Below, piece after piece: positions 35,896-45,700 of a stretch of 64,000 bases of DNA. The notes beneath the pieces are model-generated. The model saw only the letters and a program-made list of their open reading frames with translations, was not told the origin of the DNA and did no database searches. How positions within the stretch are numbered: the first letter of the stretch is position 1; each line of letters starts with the position of its first letter. Source of the stretch: Sphingopyxis sp. GTDB taxonomy: Bacteria; Pseudomonadota; Alphaproteobacteria; Sphingomonadales; Sphingomonadaceae. Both the position numbers and the translations under genes were made by a program. The DNA is taken from contig JAGHZY010000009.1 of NCBI GenBank assembly GCA_017745175.1, positions 1-64,000 of the forward strand, given 5' to 3'.

Positions 35896-37089
35896 ATGGA
35901 CATGGAATTCAGCCCCGAAGACTTGGCGTTCCAGCAGGAAGTTCGCCAATTCATCGCCGAAAACTACCCCGCAGAACTGCGCGGCAAACAGGATGAGGGC
36001 GAGGAACTGTCCAAGGAGGATTTCCTCGCGTGGCACAAGATCCTGTACAAAAAGGGCTGGATCGCGCCGGCGTGGCCGGTCGAATATGGCGGCACCGGCT
36101 GGACGCCGACGCAGCGCTTCATCTGGTCCGAGGAAACGGCGCGTGCCGACTGCATCCGCCTGATGCCCTTTGGCCTCGCGATGGTCGGCCCTGTAATCTA
36201 CACCTTCGGTACGCCCGAGCAGAAAGCCCGGTTCCTGCCGCGCATCCTGTCGGGCGAGGATTGGTGGTGCCAGGGCTATTCGGAACCCGGTTCGGGCTCG
36301 GATCTTGCCTCGCTCCGCACCGCCGCAGTGCGTGACGGCGACGATTATATCGTCAACGGCCAGAAGACGTGGACGACGCTGGCGCAGCACGCCGACTGGG
36401 GCTTTTTCCTTGTCCGCACCGACAAGGATGCGAAGCAGCAGGAAGGCATCAGCTTCCTCCTCATCGACATGAAGTCGCCCGGCATCACCGTGCGCCCGAT
36501 CATCACGCTTGGCGGCGAGCATGAGGTCAACGAAGTGTGGCTCGAGGACGTCCGCGTGCCCGTCTCGCAGCGCGTTTACGAAGAGAACAAGGGCTGGACC
36601 TGCGCCAAGTTCCTGCTCGCGCACGAACGCACCGGCATCGCCGGCGTCGCCGCGTCGAAGCGCGGGATCGAGAAGGTGAAGGCGATCGCCCGCACCGAAC
36701 TCGACGGCGACAAGCCGCTGATCGCCAACGCCTTCTTCAAGCGCAAGCTCGCCGACCTCGAAATCGACCTGACCGCGCTCGAATTCACCGAGCTGCGCAG
36801 CCTTGCGGGTCCGAACGCCGGACGCGGCCCGGGGCCGGAATCGAGCCTGCTCAAGATCAAGGGCAGCGAAATCCAGCAGCGGCTGACCGAGCTGACGCTG
36901 GAAGCGGTCGGCCATTATGGCGCGCCCTATTTCCGCGGGTTCGGCGAGGGCGACAACGAGCATCCGATCGGGCCCGATTATGCCCATCGCGCCGCGCCGA
37001 CCTATTTCAACACGCGCAAGACGACGATTTATGGCGGGTCGAACGAGATCCAGCGCAACATCATCGCGAAGATGGTGCTCGGCCTCTGA
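35896..37089 (+). CDS. Acyl-CoA dehydrogenase, PimC-like large subunit
   Basis: A 397-residue acyl-CoA dehydrogenase, an FAD enzyme forming the alpha-beta double bond of an acyl-CoA. It has the N-terminal helical domain, a middle beta domain with WWCQGYSEPGSGSDLASLRT and VNGQKTWTTLAQHADW, and a C-terminal domain ending TTIYGGSNEIQRNIIAKMVLGL. At the MCAD catalytic-Glu position (YEGT-like) there is Gly (YGGS). With the next gene it resembles the pimeloyl-CoA dehydrogenase pair PimC/PimD. The start at ATG 35896 follows GGGAG. Confidence 0.88.
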   Translation: MDMEFSPEDLAFQQEVRQFIAENYPAELRGKQDEGEELSKEDFLAWHKILYKKGWIAPAWPVEYGGTGWTPTQRFIWSEETARADCIRLMPFGLAMVGPVIYTFGTPEQKARFLPRILSGEDWWCQGYSEPGSGSDLASLRTAAVRDGDDYIVNGQKTWTTLAQHADWGFFLVRTDKDAKQQEGISFLLIDMKSPGITVRPIITLGGEHEVNEVWLEDVRVPVSQRVYEENKGWTCAKFLLAHERTGIAGVAASKRGIEKVKAIARTELDGDKPLIANAFFKRKLADLEIDLTALEFTELRSLAGPNAGRGPGPESSLLKIKGSEIQQRLTELTLEAVGHYGAPYFRGFGEGDNEHPIGPDYAHRAAPTYFNTRKTTIYGGSNEIQRNIIAKMVLGL

Positions 37090-37096
37090 CATTGGA

Positions 37097-37164
37097 CGTC
37101 ATTCCGGCGGAGGCCGGAATCTCAACGCATCGAGCTTGAGACCCCGGCCTTCGCCGGGGTGACG
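37097..37164. repeat. Dispersed palindromic repeat, family B, copy 2
   Basis: Arms CGTCATTCCGGCGGAGGCCG and CGGCCTTCGCCGGGGTGACG lie in the gap between the two dehydrogenase genes. Similar to 13831-13910. Confidence 0.78.
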
Positions 37165-37185
37165 GTGAAATTAGGGAATAGAAGA

Positions 37186-38325
37186 ATGGATTTCACCTAC
37201 ACCGAAACGCAGGACATGATCCGCGACACGCTCGCCCGTTTTCTCGGCGACACCTATGATTTCGAAACGCGCCAGAAGTTCATCAACAGCGAGGCGGGGC
37301 GCGATCCCGCGATATGGACCGCGCTTGCGCAGGAGCTGGGCATGCTCGGCGCCTCCTTCGCCGAGGAGCATGGCGGGCTGGGCGGCGGCGCGCTCGAAAA
37401 TGCGATCGTGATGGAGGAGCTCGGCAAGGTCATCGGGATCGAGCCCTATCTTCCGACCGTCGTCATCGCGGGTGGCGCGCTGAAGGCCGTCGGCGGCGCG
37501 CAGGCCGATGCGATGATCCCCGAGATCATCGCGGGCAACGCGATCATCGCCTTTGCCTATGCCGAGCCGCAGGGTCGCTATGACCTGGCAAATCTGCGCA
37601 CCACGGCGAAGAAGGACGGCGCGGGCTGGGTGCTGAACGGCCACAAGGGCGTCGTCTATGCCGCACCGTGGGCGACGCACCTGCTCGTCACCGCGCGCAC
37701 GGGCGGCAACCAGCGCGACCGCGACGGCGTCTCGCTGTTCCTGATCGACGCGAACCTGCCGGGCATCGTCCGCCGCGACTATCCGACCGTCGACGGCAGC
37801 CGCGCATCGGAAATCTATTTCGAGAATGTCGCGATCCCGGGCGACGCGCTGCTGGGCGGCGAAGGCGCCGGCCTGCCGCTGATCGAGCAGATCGTCGACG
37901 AGGCGACCGTCGCGGTGTGCGCCGAGGCGACCGGCGTGATGCAGAAGCTGCACGAAGGCACGCTGGAATATACGCAGCAGCGCAAGCAGTTCGGCGTGCC
38001 GATCGCGAAGTTCCAGGTGCTGCAGCACCGCATGGTCGACATGTTCATGGAGGTCGAGCAGGCGCGGTCGATGACGATCATGGGCACGCTGAAGCTGGGC
38101 CTGCCGGCGAACGAACGCATGGCGGCGGTTTCGGCCGCCAAGGCGAAGGTCGGACGCGGCGCCAATTTCGTCGGGCAGAATGCGATCCAGACGCATGGCG
38201 GCATCGGCATCACGCAGGAACTGGCGATCGGCCATTATTTCAAGCGTTCGACGATGATCGAGGGCCAGTTCGGCAGCGTCGATCATCATATGGACCGGTA
38301 CGAGAGGATCACGCTCGCGGATTGA
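37186..38325 (+). CDS. Acyl-CoA dehydrogenase, PimD-like small subunit
   Basis: A 379-residue acyl-CoA dehydrogenase paralogue. It has MDFTYTETQDMIRDTLARFL, MLGASFAEEHGGLGGGALEN, FAYAEPQGRYDL, ARTGGNQRDRDGVSLFLID, and the C-terminal QTHGGIGITQELAIGHYFKR, then STMIEGQFGSVDHHMDRY. The E-G of IEGQ aligns plausibly with the catalytic Glu region of MCAD, unlike its neighbour. The pair probably forms a heteromer as in PimC/PimD and FadE28/29-type enzymes. The start is ATG 37186 after TTAGGGAATAGA. Confidence 0.88.
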   Translation: MDFTYTETQDMIRDTLARFLGDTYDFETRQKFINSEAGRDPAIWTALAQELGMLGASFAEEHGGLGGGALENAIVMEELGKVIGIEPYLPTVVIAGGALKAVGGAQADAMIPEIIAGNAIIAFAYAEPQGRYDLANLRTTAKKDGAGWVLNGHKGVVYAAPWATHLLVTARTGGNQRDRDGVSLFLIDANLPGIVRRDYPTVDGSRASEIYFENVAIPGDALLGGEGAGLPLIEQIVDEATVAVCAEATGVMQKLHEGTLEYTQQRKQFGVPIAKFQVLQHRMVDMFMEVEQARSMTIMGTLKLGLPANERMAAVSAAKAKVGRGANFVGQNAIQTHGGIGITQELAIGHYFKRSTMIEGQFGSVDHHMDRYERITLAD

Positions 38326-38419
38326 TGCGGCAGTCCCCTCTTCCGTTGGGGGAGAGGACGGACGAGTGTGACCGGGCTGACGGTGGCGGCTTTCGACCGG
38401 TTGCGGCCACTCTCTTTCG

Positions 38420-38494
38420 TCGTCACCCCGGACTTGATCCGGGGTCCATGACTTCAGCGCTGCGATGGATCCCGGATCAAGTCCGGGATGACGA
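38420..38494. repeat. Dispersed palindromic repeat, family A, copy 2
   Basis: A 75-bp unit differing from 10291-10365 by about one base. Similarity continues outside the core: a GGCGGCT..CGACCGG..CTCTCTTT stretch upstream and TGTC.GGAATCC.ACCCC downstream, so the true mobile unit is longer (about 130-150 bp). Confidence 0.85.
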
Positions 38495-38527
38495 TTGTCT
38501 GGAATCCCACCCCGAAGCTGACATTCG

Positions 38528-41035
38528 CTAATAAGCGACGTCGACGGCGATCCGGAGCGTGCGGGGACGCAGCGGGGTAAGAAAGCCCTCATTGCCTTCG
38601 ACGAAGGGCGTTCCGAGCGAAAAACGATTGCCCCGTGAATCGAACAGATTGGTGAGCGTCAGCGACAAGCCGCGGCGTTCGTTGCCGACGCGCATCGCGA
38701 GTCCGGTGTCGACATAGTCGCCCTGGCTTTCGCCCAGCACGGGCCCGATGCCGAGGCGCGAGGGGCCGACATAATTGGCCCAGCCGTTCACGCGGAAATC
38801 CTCGTCGCCGATGACAGTGGCATAATTCACCGATCCGCGCACCGCATGGCTCGCGACATTGGGAATGCGGCCGAGGCGCGCCGGTGCCGCATCGTATACC
38901 GGCAGGATCTGGGGCGACAGATCGTCGACACGGCTGTGATTGTAAACCGCGCCAAGTTCGAAGGTCAGCGCGTCGGTCGGCCGAATTGCGATGGCGCCCG
39001 ACAGGCTGGTGATGCGGCCATCGCCGATATTGGCGGTGGTCGGGAATCCGGTGCTGTCGATGAAATCGGCCTGGATGTTGCGCCAGCGGCTGTGCGAGAT
39101 CGAGATGCTGGCGTCGAGCAGGCTTTGCCCCTTGTCGCCAAAGCGCAACCCCCCCTCCCAGGTGCGGACCTGGTCATTAAGGAAGCGGCGCACGAAATTG
39201 CCGTCGACCGCAAGCCCGCCGGGGCGGAAGCCCTCCTGATAGCGCGCGTAGAGGCGGACATTATGGAGCGGTGTCGCGAGCAGCGAGAAGGACGGCAGAA
39301 GATCGGTTTCGTTGCGCGACGCGGTGGTCGCGCGGTTCGCCTGCGCAAGCGCGAAGGACACGCCTTCGGCCTCGCCGCCGAGCCGCGCATGCGAAAGGCG
39401 AAGTCCGCCCGCCGCGATGAGGTCGGGCATCACCTCGACCGTCGCCTCGGCATAGCCGGTGAACTCGGTGACGCGGTTGGTCACCCCGGGAAGGATCGCC
39501 CGGAGCGAGCCATAGGCATATTCGCGGTCCTGCCGCGCGCGGTTGTCGATGAAGCTGGCGCCGACCACCCAGCCCAGACCATCGTGATAGGGACGCGACA
39601 GGCGGTTTTCGCTGACGAACATGCGCGTCGCATTATGCTGGTCGAGTACGCGCGGAACGTCGCTCATCGGCACGACCTCGATCGGCGCGAACAGGCGCTC
39701 GACGTCGACGGCGCCGGTCGCAAAGCCCGCGCCGCCGCCCCCGCCATTCCCGGATTGGGTAGCGGGCAGGCTGGCATCGAAACGCTCGAACAGGCGGTGG
39801 TCGATGAAGGCGTTGGACGACTGGAAATAGAGGTCGCCCCAATCCTTCATCACGACGATCGAACCCATGCCGTAGCGCGCGGTCGCATTCTGCTCGATCA
39901 TCGAGGCGCGCGTGAGCGGTGGCCCGTCCTTGTCGGCATATTGCGCGTCGTCGGAGGTGATCGCCTGATAGATGCCGCCGAAATCGACCGTCCAGTCGTC
40001 GCCGGCCTCGAACCGGAAGGTGCCGCGCCCGCCACGCACATGGACGCGGTTGACGTCATTCTGCCCGCGCAGCGGATTGTCGATATAGCCGCCGTCGGTC
40101 AGCATATAGCCGACGAGGCGCAGCGCGTGGCCGTCGTCGCCTACCGGCAGATTGGCGATCGTGGCAATATCGCCGCCGGGGTCGCCGTGCTGCGTGATCG
40201 ACAGTCCCGCAATCGCCTGCACCGTCATTTCGCGCGGGTCAGGCGCCTTGGGAACGACGCGTATGATACCCCCGAGCGATCCGGCGCCATAGAGCGTGCC
40301 CTGCGGTCCTTCGAGGATCTCGACATTGTCGATATCATAGAGGCGCAGATCCGGATCCGGCGCATTGTAGCTGAGCCGGATATCGCCGAGATACTGGCCG
40401 ACGGTCGACTGGGTCGGGCCGGTGAAGCTTGAATCGGCGATGCCGCGGATGAACAGCTTGTTGCGCCCCGAACCGAGATGGGTCGAGGAGACGGTGGCGG
40501 TGCGCGACAGGATCGAATCCATGCCGCGTTCGCCCCCGAACGCCAAATCGCCGCCATCCAGTTTGGTGACGACGCCGGCGAAATGCGAATAGGGAAGGTC
40601 GGTCTTCGAAGCTGTGACGACGATTTCGTCGTGCGCCGCCGCGACCGTGGCGTTCGACGGTTCGCGCGCCCGCGGCTGCGGCGCCCGTTGCGGTGGTGGA
40701 ACGGCCCTTGCGACGCGTGCCGGCGCGGGACGGCGCTCGATCCGCCAGCTCGTCGCACTGACCCGGACGGCGCGCGCGTCGGAGCCGTCGAGCAGACGCT
40801 GGATCGCCTTTTCGACACTCATCCGGCCGCGCACCGGCTTGACTCGCGCCTGCCACAGCCTTGCGTCCACGACGCTGATGCTGACGCCTGCCTGCCGGCT
40901 TATGAGCGGCAGCGCGGTCGACAGGCTGCCTTGCGGGACGTTGAACGCGCGCTCCTCCGCCGCCAGCGCCTGCGCAGGCAGGCACAGCGCGATTGCTGCC
41001 GTGGCAGAGAGGGAAAGGCGCGGGTGTTTCGTCAG
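38528..41035 (-). CDS. TonB-dependent receptor with N-terminal STN signalling domain
   Basis: An 835-residue outer-membrane receptor. From a CTG at 41035 the frame reads a signal peptide (MTKHPRLSLSATAAIALCLP then AQALA), an STN domain (about 28-95; FNVPQGSLSTALPLISRQAG), a plug domain (VVTASKTDLPYSHFAGVV, DNVEILEGPQGTLYGAGSLG) and a 22-stranded barrel ending in RTLRIAVDVAY. No ATG, GTG or TTG exists before codon 56 (GTG 40870), which would cut off the signal and half the STN. The CTG overlaps the fecR stop (CTGA). The ligand is unknown. The STN plus the upstream sigma/anti-sigma pair marks cell-surface signalling. Confidence 0.85.
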   Translation of the reverse strand: MTKHPRLSLSATAAIALCLPAQALAAEERAFNVPQGSLSTALPLISRQAGVSISVVDARLWQARVKPVRGRMSVEKAIQRLLDGSDARAVRVSATSWRIERRPAPARVARAVPPPQRAPQPRAREPSNATVAAAHDEIVVTASKTDLPYSHFAGVVTKLDGGDLAFGGERGMDSILSRTATVSSTHLGSGRNKLFIRGIADSSFTGPTQSTVGQYLGDIRLSYNAPDPDLRLYDIDNVEILEGPQGTLYGAGSLGGIIRVVPKAPDPREMTVQAIAGLSITQHGDPGGDIATIANLPVGDDGHALRLVGYMLTDGGYIDNPLRGQNDVNRVHVRGGRGTFRFEAGDDWTVDFGGIYQAITSDDAQYADKDGPPLTRASMIEQNATARYGMGSIVVMKDWGDLYFQSSNAFIDHRLFERFDASLPATQSGNGGGGGAGFATGAVDVERLFAPIEVVPMSDVPRVLDQHNATRMFVSENRLSRPYHDGLGWVVGASFIDNRARQDREYAYGSLRAILPGVTNRVTEFTGYAEATVEVMPDLIAAGGLRLSHARLGGEAEGVSFALAQANRATTASRNETDLLPSFSLLATPLHNVRLYARYQEGFRPGGLAVDGNFVRRFLNDQVRTWEGGLRFGDKGQSLLDASISISHSRWRNIQADFIDSTGFPTTANIGDGRITSLSGAIAIRPTDALTFELGAVYNHSRVDDLSPQILPVYDAAPARLGRIPNVASHAVRGSVNYATVIGDEDFRVNGWANYVGPSRLGIGPVLGESQGDYVDTGLAMRVGNERRGLSLTLTNLFDSRGNRFSLGTPFVEGNEGFLTPLRPRTLRIAVDVAY

Positions 41036-41967
41036 CGGGTCAATATCCAGCCTTCGCCCTGCCGCTCGGCCTTCGTCCCCGACAGCGCGGCGAGGTCGGC
41101 GATGGTGCGGTTGCGGTTCTTGTCGATGATCAGCGCACCGCGGAAGGACAGGTCGGCCGCCTCGGGTGCGATGCTCACCTGCATCCCGGCGGTGCGTTTC
41201 AGATCCTCGGCGACGACGGGAAGCGGCGTGCCATTGTACACAAGCAGCCCGCTGCGCCAGCCGCCGACGTTCGCCACATCGACATCCTTCACGACCGGTG
41301 GCTTGCTGTCGCTGTCGCGCGCCTCGATGCCCTTGCCCGCGACGAGGCGAACATTGTCGCGGTCGGGATTATAGAGCACGATGCCTTCCGATACCGCGAC
41401 CGATGTCTGGCGATCGCGGCGCACGACGTTGAAAGCCGTGCCGAGGTCGACGATCTTCGCGTCGCCCGTCTCGACCACGAAGGGAGCATCTTCGCGGTGC
41501 ACCACATGGAACATCGCCTCGCCCGATTCCAGGCGGGCAAAGCGCGGGCGATCCGCCTCGATCTCGATCACCGACGCGCCGTTGATCTCGATCCTCGAAC
41601 CGTCGGCGAGCTCGACCGTGCGATGTTCGCCGGCGATGGTCTCGATCCGGTTGTCGCCGCCGAAGGGGTTCAGGCCCGACAGGCTGATCGCGCCGACCAG
41701 CGCCGCTGCCGCTACCGCACCCCCGAACCATGCGCGTCGCGACGGGCGTCGCGGGGCATCGGGCAGGATGACGACCGATGCTTCCCGGAAGGGGGGCAGG
41801 GCGCCGAGATCATGGTCGAGGCTCGCAACCGCATCGTAGATGGCCGCATGGTCGGGATCCTCGGCGAGCCAGTCGGCAAAGCCGTCCCAGTCGATGAAAT
41901 CGGGATCACGCTGGCGGATAAGCCAGTCGATTGCGCGCGCTTCGGCGTCGGTCCGATCAGCTTGCAT
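41032..41967 (-). CDS. fecR: FecR-family anti-sigma / signal transducer
   Basis: A 311-residue inner-membrane regulator. The cytoplasmic DUF4880 domain (about 8-52; AIDWLIRQRDPDFIDWDGFA, DWLAEDPDHAAIYDAV) binds the sigma factor. A membrane helix follows (about 78-97, WFGGAVAAAALVGAISL), then a periplasmic FecR domain (about 108-205; HRTVELADGSRIEINGASVI) and an STN-like C-terminal domain (PLPVVAEDLKRTAGMQVSI). It relays occupancy of the TonB receptor to the ECF sigma factor. It overlaps the sigma gene by 11 bp and the receptor start by 4. Confidence 0.93.
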   Translation of the reverse strand: MQADRTDAEARAIDWLIRQRDPDFIDWDGFADWLAEDPDHAAIYDAVASLDHDLGALPPFREASVVILPDAPRRPSRRAWFGGAVAAAALVGAISLSGLNPFGGDNRIETIAGEHRTVELADGSRIEINGASVIEIEADRPRFARLESGEAMFHVVHREDAPFVVETGDAKIVDLGTAFNVVRRDRQTSVAVSEGIVLYNPDRDNVRLVAGKGIEARDSDSKPPVVKDVDVANVGGWRSGLLVYNGTPLPVVAEDLKRTAGMQVSIAPEAADLSFRGALIIDKNRNRTIADLAALSGTKAERQGEGWILTR

Positions 41968-42478
41968 CGAACTGCCTCCTTAGCGCGGCGAGTGCCGCAT
42001 AGACTTTGCGCAGATCGGCTTCGACCGTGCTCAGGCTGACCCCCAGTTCGCCGGCGATGTCGCGTTGATGGATGCCGTCGACCCGGAACCGCCGAAAGAC
42101 GCGGGCCGGGCGCTCGCCTGTGGCTGCGATAGCCGCTTCGGCCAGCCCGAGTTGCTCGCGCGAAATCAGCGAATGCTCGGTGGAGGGGCTCTGCGTCGCC
42201 GCCGCTTCGCCCCATGCCTTGTCGCGCAGTTCGCTCTGGCGCGTCGAGCGATACCGGTCGAGCATCAGATTGTTGGCAGCGCGCATGACATAGGGGAGCG
42301 GGTCGGCAATCGGGCCGGTCCGGCGATCGGTCAGCCGCATCCACAAATCCTGGAACAGATCTTCGGCGCTGTCGCCCGCGCCGCGCACCTCGAGAAAGCG
42401 CACGATACGGTCGCGGTTGGCGAGCAATACGCCTTCGATGCCCTGGGCGGCGTCGGATCGGTCACGCGAATCTGTCAT
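41957..42478 (-). CDS. ECF sigma factor, FecI-like
   Basis: A 173-residue extracytoplasmic-function sigma-70 factor. It has region 2 (about 20-85; DRIVRFLEVRGAGDSAEDLF, QDLWMRLTDR, PLPYVMRAANNLMLDRYRST) and region 4 (about 115-168; RVFRRFRVDGIHQRDIAGEL, GVSLSTVEADLRKVYAAL). It activates the cassette when FecR is triggered. I chose ATG 42478 (MTDSRDRS); MAFQSKQS at 42502 is an alternative, and the longest ORF start has no family similarity. It is the first gene of the sigma-fecR-receptor operon. Confidence 0.9.
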   Translation of the reverse strand: MTDSRDRSDAAQGIEGVLLANRDRIVRFLEVRGAGDSAEDLFQDLWMRLTDRRTGPIADPLPYVMRAANNLMLDRYRSTRQSELRDKAWGEAAATQSPSTEHSLISREQLGLAEAAIAATGERPARVFRRFRVDGIHQRDIAGELGVSLSTVEADLRKVYAALAALRRQFDAS

Positions 42479-42651
42479 GGATTGCTTGCTTTGGAACGCC
42501 ATCTTCCATCGGTAAGCGCCGCTTCGCCTTGCGCCATACGTCCCCCTGATGCCGCCGTCATATAGCGCCCACGCACTGCCGCGCAACCGCGGTGCCGGAC
42601 AGGAATGGGTGGACGTAGCAAGCATCTGTTTCTTCATTCATTTCTGCCTAG

Positions 42652-42692
42652 GCAAGGGGGAAGCGTGGGTAGGGGTAACGCTTCCCCCTTGC
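42652..42692 (-). terminator. Very stable hairpin between autotransporter and ECF sigma genes
   Basis: A perfect 14-bp stem, GCAAGGGGGAAGCG (42652-42665) with its complement (42679-42692), and a 13-nt loop, 20 bp after the autotransporter stop. No T-tract follows on the minus strand, so it may act as a 3' stabiliser or a Rho-assisted stop. Confidence 0.55.
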
Positions 42693-42712
42693 GGGCGGGG
42701 CCGGCCGGGGGG

Positions 42713-45700
42713 CTAGAGGCCGACCCGCAGACTCGCACGGAAAGCCCAGCCGATATGGCTTTGCTGCTCTTCCGCGGACACTTCGCCGGCGACCTGGAAG
42801 GCCGAATTGCCTGCGATGCCACGGAAACGGCCGACCCAGCCGCTCGTGCGGTCGTCTGGAGTGAGGGTGAACGGCGTGCCGTTCTTGAACGACGCGGTCG
42901 TCGCGCCCAGCGTACCGCTCACGATTTCGCGGCGGCCGCCCTCGAGTTCGAAGCGCGTCCAGCCGTCATATTCGTCGGCACCGCCGAACTCGAGGCCGAG
43001 GGTCATCGTGCCCGACACCGCCAGTTCGTCGCTGTCGCGGCTCAGCACCTTGAGGTCGAGGGCATCGCCGCCGCCGGTTTCCTGATAGCCGTCTTCCTTG
43101 AGCTTGAAATAGTCGACGGCGACCGTCGGGCGCAGCGTCAGGCCGCCGACGCGCGTGTCATAGGCAACCGAGCCCGAAGCCGACCACAGCGTGCCGTCCC
43201 ATTTGCCCTTCATCGTCTTTTCGATGTCCTCTGCGCCGGCTTCGGCGCGGAAGACACGCGTGCCCTTGAAACTGATCGGCGCGCCCGAGACGCGGGCGTT
43301 CGCGAGGAAGCCGTTCGAGCGCAGGCGCCAGTGCAGCGCGCCCTCGAACTGGCTGGTGCCGACTTCGCTGGCGTTGCTGCCGTTGCCGTCCTTGCCGCTC
43401 AGATAGCCGATCGAGCCACCGAAATTGCCGATGTCGCTTTTGATTTCGGCGCCGAGCGAGATGCCCCAACCGCTCACATCATAGCTGGCGGTGTTGCCCA
43501 CACTCTTCGACGTGCCCCACACGGCCTGGTTGACCCAATAACCCCATTTGCCCTCGTCCTGATACGGCGCGCTGGGGTCCTGGAGATAACGCGACAGCGC
43601 GCGCGAGCCCGAGGTGACGGTCTCGAAGACGCCGCCCTCATGCTCGGGCAGCATCTGCTGAAGCTGGCCGCGGAACTGGTCGCCGTCGGTGATGCCGAGG
43701 AAGACGCTCTCGATCTTCCGGTCGGCGATCACGGCATCGAGCACCGCGTCGAATGCGCCCGATTCCGACCGGTTGAGCCCGAGTTCGGTGGTGCTCTTGC
43801 GCGACACGTCGACGATCAGCTGCGTCGCGTTCGAGGTCAGCGTCCCCTTGTAGAGGAAGGGGAGCAGCGTCTGCGAGGCGGTGAGGTTGTTCGCGCCGGT
43901 GAGCGTCCCGGCGGTCAGCACGATATGCTGGCCTTCGGCCTTTTCGATGCTCGACAGCTTGAGCGCGAGCTTCGATTCCGCGCCGAAGCTGGCGTTGCCC
44001 GTGACCTGAAGCCCGGTTCCGGTGGCTCCCGCATCGAGCATCACGCCGAGCACGCCCTTGTCGGTGACCGCAAGCGAGGCGATCGTCGCCTTGCCGCCGA
44101 CATCGAAGGTGCCGCCGGCGACCGACACCGCAAGGCCCTGCGAGTTGGCGAGCGTGCCCGAGAAGACCGCCGTGCCGCCGATGGTAAGCGTGTCGGCGCC
44201 GCCGCCGAAGTCGGCGAGACCGGTGAATTTCGACGTTCCGGTCAGCGCCATCGTGTCGTTGCCCGCGCCGAAGCGGGCATTGCCGGTGTAGGTCGCGTCG
44301 CCCGACAATGCGAGCCGGTTGTTGCCGGCGCCGAAGAAGCTGTTCCCTTTCACCGAGCCGTCGGCGATGTCGAAGACGTCGTTGCCGCCGCCGAAGCGCA
44401 CGTCACCGACGATGCTCGGCGCGGTGATGCCTGCGGCGACCGCGGTCTGCTTGACCGTTGCACCATTGTTGTTCGCTGACAGATCGATCGCGATGTTGCG
44501 GTCCGACGAGGCGAGCGCGCCGGTGGCGCTGATCGTGCCGCTGTTCTCGACCGTCGCGACCTTGCCCGACAGATCGACGATCGCCCGCGCCGTACCGTTG
44601 TCGCCGCCGGTCTTGGCGGTGATCGAGCCGCTGTTGCGGATCAGCGGGACGTCGCCGCCCGCGTCTATCACGATCGCGGTTGCCACGGCATTCGCGGCAG
44701 TGCCGCCGGTCGTCGCCTCGATCTTGCCCGCGTTGCGGATTTCCGGAGTGGTCGCGCCGCTGCCGACACGGATTGCGGTCGCTGCCGTATCTTTCGACAG
44801 CGCGGTCACGCTGCCGGTTCCACCGATACCGATACCGCCGGCAATCGTTACCGCGCCGCCGAGACCGCCGATCTGGATCGCGTTGCCGTCCTTGCCGGCG
44901 TAGAGGCCGTTGCCGAGCACGGCACCGTCGATGATGACGCCCAGACCGGTGCCTGTGCCAGGCACGGCGCCGATCGTGACGGCACGGTCCGCCGATCCGA
45001 TCCTGATGGCGGCCGCCGAACCGAAGGAACGCACGACGGCGTTGCCTTCCTTGTCGTCGTCGATGCCGTCCTTGTCCTCATCCTTGTCGTCCGCTTTCGT
45101 ATCCTTGGGCGCGACGGCGAGGATGATGCCGCCGGTGACATTGCCTTCGACCGACAGCGCGCTGCCGCCGATCAGCAGGTCGTCGGCGTCGAGCTTTGAC
45201 GGGTCGGCGGGCGGCGTGGTGAAGCGGTAGCCGGTCGAGGTGAGGCTGCCCTGCACGACGAGCGCGCCGGTGATGTCGCCGGCGAGCCGCGCGCCGATCG
45301 CATCGACACCCTGCGCCGAAATCGTGCCGGCGAGGCGGACATTGCCCGTCACATCCTGCAGGCCGATACCGAGCGCGCGGTCGCCGATGACGGTAACCGA
45401 GCCGTCGCTGGTGAAGTTTCCGGTCAGCGGGCCGCCGAGACGGATACCCGCCGAATTATTGCCTTCGATGGAAATCGCGCCCGAATTGATGATGTTGCCG
45501 GTGAAAGCGCCCGCCGTCGCGATGCCGACGCGGTTGCTGCCGATGGCGAACGCCCCGTCGAGGTCGCCGTCATTGTCGATGTCGGTCGGGGCATAGGTTT
45601 CACCGATGGTGATCTTGCCGGAGGCGCTGTTCGTGATCCCGCCCGAGGTGCCGGCATTTGCCAGAATGCCCGTTGCGCCGTCGATATTGCTGAACTCGAT

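Noticed and set aside
42605-44479. 624-codon plus-strand open frame opposite the autotransporter
   Set aside because: It is antisense to the beta-domain and passenger, with Arg/Ala/Glu-rich composition and no family signs.
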